The notes beneath the pieces are model-generated. The model made no database searches. It was not told the DNA's origin and saw nothing but the letters and a program-made list of their open reading frames with translations. 64,000 nucleotides of DNA from Fusarium oxysporum f. sp. lycopersici 4287. Lineage: Eukaryota > Ascomycota > Sordariomycetes > Hypocreales > Nectriaceae. The translations under genes were made by a program, and so were the position numbers. Shown here piece by piece: positions 56,743-64,000 of this stretch. Every line of letters starts with the position of its first letter. The first letter of the stretch is position 1. Location of the stretch: contig NW_017264852.1 in NCBI RefSeq assembly GCF_000149955.1, positions 62,001 to 126,000 of the forward strand, written 5' to 3'.

Positions 56743-57677
56743 NNNNNNNNNNNNNNNNNNNNNNNNNNNNNNNNNNNNNNNNNNNNNNNNNNNNNNNNNN
56801 NNNNNNNNNNNNNNNNNNNNNNNNNNNNNNNNNNNNNNNNNNNNNNNNNNNNNNNNNNNNNNNNNNNNNNNNNNNNNNNNNNNNNNNNNNNNNNNNNNNN
56901 NNNNNNNNNNNNNNNNNNNNNNNNNNNNNNNNNNNNNNNNNNNNNNNNNNNNNNNNNNNNNNNNNNNNNNNNNNNNNNNNNNNNNNNNNNNNNNNNNNNN
57001 NNNNNNNNNNNNNNNNNNNNNNNNNNNNNNNNNNNNNNNNNNNNNNNNNNNNNNNNNNNNNNNNNNNNNNNNNNNNNNNNNNNNNNNNNNNNNNNNNNNN
57101 NNNNNNNNNNNNNNNNNNNNNNNNNNNNNNNNNNNNNNNNNNNNNNNNNNNNNNNNNNNNNNNNNNNNNNNNNNNNNNNNNNNNNNNNNNNNNNNNNNNN
57201 NNNNNNNNNNNNNNNNNNNNNNNNNNNNNNNNNNNNNNNNNNNNNNNNNNNNNNNNNNNNNNNNNNNNNNNNNNNNNNNNNNNNNNNNNNNNNNNNNNNN
57301 NNNNNNNNNNNNNNNNNNNNNNNNNNNNNNNNNNNNNNNNNNNNNNNNNNNNNNNNNNNNNNNNNNNNNNNNNNNNNNNNNNNNNNNNNNNNNNNNNNNN
57401 NNNNNNNNNNNNNNNNNNNNNNNNNNNNNNNNNNNNNNNNNNNNNNNNNNNNNNNNNNNNNNNNNNNNNNNNNNNNNNNNNNNNNNNNNNNNNNNNNNNN
57501 NNNNNNNNNNNNNNNNNNNNNNNNNNNNNNNNNNNNNNNNNNNNNNNNNNNNNNNNNNNNNNNNNNNNNNNNNNNNNNNNNNNNNNNNNNNNNNNNNNNN
57601 NNNNNNNNNNNNNNNNNNNNNNNNNNNNNNNNNNNNNNNNNNNNNNNNNNNNNNNNNNNNNNNNNNNNNNNNNNNNN
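56743..57677. other. Assembly gap (935 N)
   Basis: Long N run covering the 5' end of the lysophospholipase gene and the 3' part of the next minus-strand frame. Confidence 0.99.
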
Positions 57678-58124
57678 CTACCCGTTCGCTCCACCAGGGC
57701 TGAGATCTGTGAAACTTGTGCTTTGTGGTCGCCTGTCGATTCCACTTCCGTCTGCTAGGTCCCAATTCTCTCAATAGTCTCTGGTTGCCTCTCTCGCGCT
57801 CAAGAACGTCCTTGAGATGGTCATGAACGTCTTTGCCACCGACCGGTCTGATCGTGGATCCGCAGTGTTCGACAATCCAATAACGTCCTCCTGGAGGACT
57901 TTTGATCCACACTTGCAGAAGCGTAGGTTCGTACATGGCCTTACTTCGTAATCCTAAACAAAGCCTTATATACTTGTGCACGAGATGCAGGTTCGCGTCG
58001 CTGAATGAGCCATCTTCCCGAACGGAGGCGTCACATGGGCTTCGCAGCTTTGGAATACGAGCCTCTAGAATTCGTTCACTTGGCGTCGCTCGGTAGCTGT
58101 GATCTTGTGTTGCCTTCGGAGATG
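57678..58124 (-). CDS. Partial hypothetical protein running into the gap
   Basis: A minus-strand frame open for about 149 codons into the gap. It reads ATPSERILEARIPKLRSP, VHKYIRLCLGLRSKAMYEPT, LLQVWIKSPPGGRYWIVEHC, GGKDVHDHLKDVLERERGNQ, then a basic tail. The composition and even codon use look like a real gene of unknown family. Neither end is seen: the 5' side begins after a TAA at about 58125 and may be an exon boundary. It is probably not part of the lysophospholipase gene. Confidence 0.45.
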
Positions 58125-58586
58125 CTTACCACCCTGAGCTGGATTAGGAGAGAGGGCAAAAAGACATGTGTCGTGGCATTATATCAGTACTAGAGCTTGA
58201 GAGTCGATAGACAGTTTAAACCGTAGGAGGACTGTACGTTCCACCAAATTTCCCCCCCTCCACTCCCTTGTTATTCGTAAGATAGTATCGTGAGGCTAGA
58301 AAGTATTATATTAATGAGTGTTGCAGATGATGATCATAATGATAAATAGGAATACTAGCATTAGGCTTTTTACGTCCCGATGGGATATTTGGAAAAGGAG
58401 ACGTGAAGCCAGGTCCTCAAAATTACCGTTAATATGATCGAGCTTTCGGCGCACCCTTTACAATACGGGAGGACACTCCCTATTCGCGGGCGATAAGAAA
58501 TCGGCGTCTGGATGGAGGGAGCTGGGTAGAGGTGCACGGGCCAAGCATTGTTGTACTGGAAACAGACCAGGCGATTCTGAGGAGAC

Positions 58587-58623
58587 GGTCAATAGGCAGA
58601 CGGGTCCCGTCTGCCTATTGACC
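58587..58623. repeat. 37-bp perfect palindrome (18-bp arms, 1-nt spacer)
   Basis: GGTCAATAGGCAGACGGG - T - CCCGTCTGCCTATTGACC. The arms are perfectly complementary. It lies in an intergenic region about 260 bp upstream of a decayed Zn2Cys6 gene. See findings. Confidence 0.9.
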
Positions 58624-58886
58624 CACCATCCCAAGTACAGCGAATTTTGAGCTTACCAGAACTGGCAATATGGCTGCGCTTTTTCAGAAGTAGCTGATAA
58701 TAACACTAGAAACTTCTAGGGCTCGCAAAAGGTCATGATGCTAGCTGCTTAGATGGAGCCCATTAAGCCCTTCGCGCCGCTCTGCCAAGGGTACCAGTCT
58801 ACCCTCTACGGCTTTTTCGACAAGACTTTCCCTTGCTATTTTTCACCTGCGTTATTACATGTAACTGGGTGACTCGTAACGCAACC

Positions 58887-60550
58887 ATGGCTTCTGTCGA
58901 ACGTGGCGATGAACCGCGCAAGAAGTGGACAAGAGCAAAGGCTCCCAGGGTAAGAACTGGGTGTATTACTTGGTGCGTACGAAACCTTCCAACAGAGTTG
59001 GAATTTTCTGTCACTTCTGTTTTTAACCGGAAAGCTGACCCTGTCACAGCAAGTCAGTTATTTATCCAAACTCCGAGTGATCGGCATTCTTCAGATGCTA
59101 ACCGTACCCAAGAATTCGCCATCTCAAATGTGACGAAGGTAAGCCTTCATGTCAAAGATGCTTGAAGGATGAACGGAAGTGCGACGGCTACCAACAACTC
59201 CTACCTCTCGTGCAGAGGTTCAAAAAACCACGCCGTTGCGTTCAGCATAAGGCTAAACGAAAGGACGCGACTATCCTTGTCACGCCGCGGCCCCCGCCAT
59301 CGATTTACAACTTCACGTGCCCAGCTGACAGAGCTCACTTCCATCACGCCCGGGAGTGCACAATCGGTGGATTCGGCGTCGACTCATATCCCAAGTTTTG
59401 GTACAAATTTGTGCTTCCATTTGCTCACATGGTCGAGCCGGTGAAGTATGCACTCTGTGCCCTCGGAGGAGCACATCGTCGTTTCATCACAGGACACGAG
59501 GACGGCCCTACTAGCTCGTCTGCTTTAGACTTTGAGCTGATATCCATACAGCAGTACAACCAGGCTATTCTGCATCTGAAGCCGCTGATGTCGGACAGCT
59601 CTAGGGCTAATCTGCAGACTACGCTGATTTGCTGTGTCATCTTCATATGTATCTCTTGTCTTCCTGAAGATCTTTTCGAATTGCCATCCGCTTATTGAAC
59701 AAGGCTAAAACTGAAAGATCCTTTATGGAACCGCGTATAGGTTTGACAAAGACTGAAGACAAGATACATGATGATATACATGATGATGATAGTGTCAGCT
59801 TACTTGGGCAAGTACCAGCCGTTCTATGAGATTATCCAAGTCTGACGAAGACCTCCTTGGGGAATGATGTCTTGTTGAAACTGGGCCTGCGCCCCCGACA
59901 AGCCGATATGGGCGATCCGCGAATGCCCTTTTCAAGTTTCGAAGAAGCGGACTCGCTCTTGGAACTTGTGGCCGACAGATGTAGCGACTTCGTGATCTGC
60001 CCTCGCCCAAAGGTGTGGCCAGATGTTCAGCCGGACGATACGTTACAGGACAGTTTTACCACGCCGCCAGCATGCTTCAACCCCTCTCGGTCAAAGCAGA
60101 CCTTTAGTGCCTCAAGGACAACGTTTGCCGTCTGGAATTCTCGGTTCGAGCTCACCAAGAAAGACAAGAAATTTGCACGACTTATTCGCCCGTAGGAACA
60201 AGCGTGCACTGGGGTATCTCAACATGTACCAGTCGACGTGGTCGGCGCTAGTCAAGCTCGAAACCGCCGAGGACGAATTTTCGAGAAAGGACGGGGAGGA
60301 GATTCTGCAGTGTGCAGACAACCTCATCAGAAAGGAGCAGGCTAGGACACCCATATTTGCCTTTAATGGCTATCTCATCCTAACGCTGTTTGTCGTCGCT
60401 GGGTCTTGTCGAGATTATGATATCCAAAGCCGGTCAATATCGATGTTACGTTCATTGCGGAGGAGGGAGGGGACCTGGGATAGTCAGGAAGTTGCTGACT
60501 TTTACGAGATCATGTTAGCCGCTACGGCCGATGACATAGCGAATTGTTAG
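58887..60550 (+). pseudogene. Zn2Cys6 transcription factor gene, probably decayed, with a 3-nt microexon
   Basis: The start ATG at 58887 gives a basic leader, then GCIT. Splicing 58973-59049 and 59053-59112, leaving only CAA between, yields CITCKIRHLKCDEGKPSC followed by QRCLKDERKCDGY, a perfect zinc cluster. The following text is that of fungal regulators: FWYKFVLPFAHMVEPVKYAL, LDFELISIQQYNQAILHLKP, TLICCVIFICI; later RIAIRLLNKAKTERS, MPFSSFEEADSLLELV, and in the last frame ALGYLNMYQSTWSALVKLET, RRREGTWDSQEVADFYEI. Defects: one-base insertion in a T-run near 59675, TGA near 59828, another frameshift near 60190. Either a young pseudogene or poor local sequence. Confidence 0.7.
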
Positions 60551-62204
60551 TCAGGCCTGTATGCCTCTATTTGTTATACTTGCTTACTTAACTATTATAT
60601 TTAAATATTTCCTCGGATATAAATTGCCTATAGGGCAAATTTAAAGAACTATCAAGATCCCTAATTAGGCTTTATAATCATAGTTCTTTCCACTCTTTAT
60701 TAGAAGAATTAGATTATTTCTTATATCTTAAGTTAGGATGAGTTGTCCTAAGGTGTATTGTAGTTAGTAGCAGAGCTAAGTTCTTATTTTCTTTAATATT
60801 ATTAGTTTTAGACTTAAGTACGTTGTAGGAGGATAAAGTTAGTAGTGTTCTTATATAAGCTTAGATACTAATAGCAAAGAGTCTAAATAAGAGAAATTAT
60901 TATACTAAGATGCGCTTGGTTCACAAACCTGGCTAACTAGTCAGAATCCAGACCTTTTATTTTCGGCATGAAAAATATCTAACTAGTAGGGCCCTTAAAT
61001 ATGGAGCCTCATTGGTCCTAAGCCTACTCTTCGACGCCTGTTTTTTAGTCTGGAATAGGGTGGTAACTATCTAGCTGCGAGATGACTCCTAGGTATCATG
61101 GTCATGGCCTTCTCCGCAGGATAGCCGATGGACGGCCACGATTCGAATATGCATGTAATTCTGAAGATCAAGCTATTTCCACTAAGGGCCAAGACCTGCT
61201 AAATGAGGAAAAACGGAGGGGCAGACGATAAACACCAGCGTAGACTGCTTTGAACTTCGCTCTAGTTCCACTGAGCTGAGCCACCTCCGGTGGATATTAC
61301 ATGCAGAAAGATCTGTCTTTCTGCATCCGCATCTGCAGTGAATAGATTCTGTAAGGCTGAAATGTAACCTTGGGGCTGTCTTTAGCTAAGCCAAGCGAGG
61401 AAAGAAATATCACATCAAATATTGAAAATCACGGCGGTATTCTTTGTACGTTTAAGTTAAGACACTTTTTAATATACGATTTTACAATATCGGGAGGATA
61501 CGACAATTCAACCTACTTGACATAGAATATCGTTATAGCCCTGTTTCACTGAATTTTCAGCCAAGGCAGAATTCCAAGATTAGATCTCCTTATTCTTGTC
61601 CTAGCAACCGGCCCCGCATCGGACTGGCGTATTGAATACGATCTGGCCATACAGGAAAAAGCTTCAGTACGGATAAAACGTATTTCGATGGAAAGAAACT
61701 CGGCCGAGGGTCATAGTCACAAGGGTAGAGCCGGCATAGTGTCGCAATGCCGAGGGCGGGGGCAGAGCTGGAACCATGATGCGTTGAGGCCTGTTGGTCG
61801 AGCTGTGCTCATGCTTGTCAATTACGACATCAGAGTCCGCAAAGAAAGGGATCGATGTTGAAGATGAGCTACCGTGAAAACCTAAATTACGGGCTTTACC
61901 GAGAAGAGCAAATTACATCTTCAAGGTAAGACTTTCTCCATCTGACCTCTAGTCTATGCCGCCGTATCAAATACGATAAATTGCTGCTGCATTAGGTTAG
62001 GCGCGCCTGCCCTCCACTCAAGGGTCACGAGTCAGCTTATAGGTCCAAGTCCAACTCTTTAGGTTTGTTGAACTCGGCGCCAGTCAACTACTAGTACAGA
62101 ATTACCTAATTACCGTGCTCAATTCGCGGTGGCTTGGCTTAGCTCTACTACGTATGTAATGCACCCAGCCGGTGAAGCTTAGTTGATCCATTGCCCAGCT
62201 ATCA
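60551..62204. other. Relic-rich intergenic region
   Basis: 60560-60910 is AT-rich. 60950-62200 has normal composition but no supported frame. Confidence 0.4.
61301..61326. repeat. 11-bp perfect inverted repeat (hairpin)
   Basis: ATGCAGAAAGA - tctg - TCTTTCTGCAT. Lies in a non-coding region; no further interpretation. Confidence 0.7.
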
Positions 62205-62209
62205 CCAAG

Positions 62210-62397
62210 TGCCGCAGGCTGGGCATGGTGTCAATAATCCTCAGGAATAACAGCCCTTAGTAATCAAGCTAGGTAAACTAAAGTAAAACCTATAGGATGG
62301 AATACCTTATATAGAAGATAGAACTAATTAACTTACTACTACTGCCTATTATAAATAACCTGAACTTTAATTTATTTTAACTATATCCAGTGTAACA
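62210..62397 (-). repeat. 188-bp solo LTR (copy B) with 5-bp target-site duplication
   Basis: An inverted copy of the LTR at 14706-14893 with identical length and gap-free alignment. The ends are TG..CA (TGCCGCAGG...GTGTAACA), flanked on both sides by CCAAG (62205-62209 and 62398-62402). Differences from copy A are largely transitions, many C-to-T on the plus strand (for example accctacacag to accttatatag), as expected of RIP. Confidence 0.85.
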
Positions 62398-62402
62398 CCA
62401 AG

Positions 62403-63600
62403 CTTTATCTCGCCTCTTATTCTTATAAGTATAGTTTAATTTACTATTAGTTCCTGGTATTATAGTAAGTAAGACTTAAGAGATTAATTAAATTTATACT
62501 TTAAGATCTTATGATTTAGATTATCTTATATAATATAAGCTATATAAAAAGTCTTAAAATAACTACTAGAATTATAGGTAGTAAAGAATTAAAGTTAATT
62601 TACTTATTAACCTCCTTTTCTTATTATTATTTAATTGTAATAGAATATTACTCCTTAATATTTAAGTTTTCCTCCTCTGCCTTTTATATAATATTATTTT
62701 CAATCTCTTTTAATATATTAGTTAAATTAATTAAGCTTTTTATACTTAAAACTTAGTTCTTATATTANNNNNNNNNNNNNNNNNNNNNNNNNNNNNNNNN
62801 NNNNNNNNNNNNNNNNNNNNNNNNNNNNNNNNNNNNNNNNNNNNNNNNNNNNNNNNNNNNNNNNNNNNNNNNNNNNNNNNNNNNNNNNNNNNNNNNNNNN
62901 NNNNNNNNNNNNNNNNNNNNNNNNNNNNNNNNNNNNNNNNNNNNNNNNNNNNNNNNNNNNNNNNNNNNNNNNNNNNNNNNNNNNNNNNNNNNNNNNNNNN
63001 NNNNNNNNNNNNNNNNNNNNNNNNNNNNNNNNNNNNNNNNNNNNNNNNNNNNNNNNNNNNNNNNNNNNNNNNNNNNNNNNNNNNNNNNNNNNNNNNNNNN
63101 NNNNNNNNNNNNNNNAGATATTTATTAACATTTTATATATTAACTGTAGTAAAGTCTATTAACTTATAGCTAACCCTCTAGAAATAATATATATAAACCT
63201 ATATCCTATTTATAAAAGAGTTATAGGATTAAATATAAAAGCTATACTACTAAACCTATAAAATCTATCTATTAATATATTTAAAATTAAGAAACTTAAT
63301 ACTTTATATTATAGAAAGGATTTCTAATTAGTTAATGAAGTATCTAAGCTATTTAGTAAAATACTACGTATACTATAGCTATAACTCTGCTATTTAATAG
63401 GTATATTAGTATCTATTCAAAGATTTAAAAAGGAATAAAATACAAGTAATAATCTTCCTATAAGGGTAATACGGCGTGATAACAGCTAAGATACGTTTAT
63501 AGACCCTTAATTCTAGGTGTAGTTAGTATATATATCAAAAATATAGGGCAAATGTATCAGTAGGGGTCTTATAGATGCATCTTATGGGACTACATAAATT
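62403..63600. other. AT-rich RIP block with internal assembly gap
   Basis: Very AT-rich on both sides of the N run at 62768-63115; no frames. Probably decayed transposon DNA. Confidence 0.55.
62768..63115. other. Assembly gap (348 N)
   Basis: N run; open frames across it are artefacts. Confidence 0.99.
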
Positions 63601-63923
63601 AGGCGCTACGCTGAACCACTGCTGTTATCGATAGTTTTACCCGATGGTCAACATTAAAAGCATCTAGGCGGAATTAAAATAATTAATGTGAATGTCAAAT
63701 CGGATTGATTGATTGAACTGATGCATGTGACTTCAACTTCCACAAAATTGACGGGATTGAGTCGATGGTTGAATTGATCGCCAGCCTGTAGTGGAGTAGA
63801 GAAAAGACACGAGACTAGTCTGTGAATGTGTAGTTTCTGTGCTCATTACGAGCTAAAAATACTTTAATATTACAACAACTTGGTTGATGTTGCAAACAAG
63901 AAGAAGAACGCTATACAGTGGAG

Positions 63924-64000
63924 ATGTCCCTCAATAACCCTTCCCAACAGCAAAACACCCCTCCCAATGCGCTTGGGCTCTTACAGAGTGTAGGACTCTA
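63924..64000 (+). CDS. Possible gene start, truncated by the window end
   Basis: From ATG 63924 the frame stays open to the last base: MSLNNPSQQQNTPPNALGLL and on. It is Gln/Asn/Pro-rich like the disordered N-terminus of many fungal proteins. Composition returns to normal here after the AT-rich block. Too short for a function. Confidence 0.3.
   Translation, partial: MSLNNPSQQQNTPPNALGLLQSVGL

Noticed and set aside
55178..57745. 855-aa and 447-aa ORFs across the long gap
   Set aside because: They exist only because N is translated as X; the true N-terminus of the lysophospholipase is unknown.
61268..61290. tRNA A-box-like sequence on the minus strand (GGTGGCTCAGCTCAGTGG)
   Set aside because: No B box at the right distance and no cloverleaf with a paired acceptor stem; not enough for a tRNA or SINE.
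1..64000. CRISPR array, prokaryotic operon or rRNA
   Set aside because: No regularly spaced repeats, no rRNA-like conserved stretches; gene structure is eukaryotic throughout.

Overview
The window looks like about 64 kb of a filamentous ascomycete chromosome. A hypocrealean, Fusarium-like Sordariomycete fits best. The reasons are genes split by 45-95 nt introns with GT..AG ends and CTRAC-type branch points, Zn2Cys6 regulators, a NACHT-type NLR, HET, P450nor, Egh16-like and GH93 genes, and AT-rich blocks with the C-to-T decay typical of repeat-induced point mutation (RIP). There is nothing prokaryotic and no CRISPR array. Five N-runs (25705-25915, 51547-51646, 54311-54410, 56743-57677, 62768-63115) are assembly gaps. 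Exon structures were read by eye from splice signals and reading-frame continuity. Family names come from recognised motifs; no search was run.

Layout. 0-2.2 kb: SET + MYND protein. 2.5-5.6 kb: decayed ORF, then a probable non-LTR retro-insertion with a 17-bp target-site duplication, then T-rich DNA. 5.6-9.8 kb: intact mini-cluster of a GliT-like flavin oxidoreductase, a Zn2Cys6 regulator and a methyltransferase. 9.8-14.9 kb: decayed genes, an NLR N-terminal relic and an LTR. 15.4-18.2 kb: intact NACHT NLR. 18.5-22.3 kb: possible MITE, two small genes, AT-rich DNA. 22.6-26.1 kb: epoxide hydrolase, small hydrophobic protein, gapped gene. 26.6-32.2 kb: carbohydrate locus of a GH35/DUF5597-type beta-galactosidase, a Zn2Cys6 regulator and a secreted GH93 exo-arabinanase. 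33.4 kb: secreted SnoaL-like protein. 34.4-36.5 kb: HET and nitronate monooxygenase pseudogenes. 36.7-42.1 kb: two divergent type-B carboxylesterases. 42.6-45.6 kb: P450nor (CYP55) and Cu/Zn SOD pseudogenes grading into AT-rich DNA. 45.8-47.0 kb: intact Egh16-like secreted protein. 47-52 kb: mostly relics, including an SDR pseudogene. 52.2 kb: PLAC8 gene. 54 kb: aspartic-protease pseudogene. 55.2-57.7 kb: lysophospholipase broken by a gap. 58.9-60.5 kb: decayed Zn2Cys6 regulator. 60.5-63.6 kb: AT-rich DNA with a solo LTR. 63.9 kb: a possible gene start runs off the window.

Two intact groups look functional. The 26.6-32.2 kb genes suggest enzymes for arabinan/galactan side chains of pectin with a resident regulator. 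The 5.6-9.8 kb trio suggests a small regulated redox/methyl-transfer unit, possibly thiol-related. Around them is a graveyard in which stop codons are mostly one C-to-T (or G-to-A) step from CAA, CAG, CGA or TGG. This fits RIP acting on and leaking from repeats, and an accessory, fast-evolving compartment.
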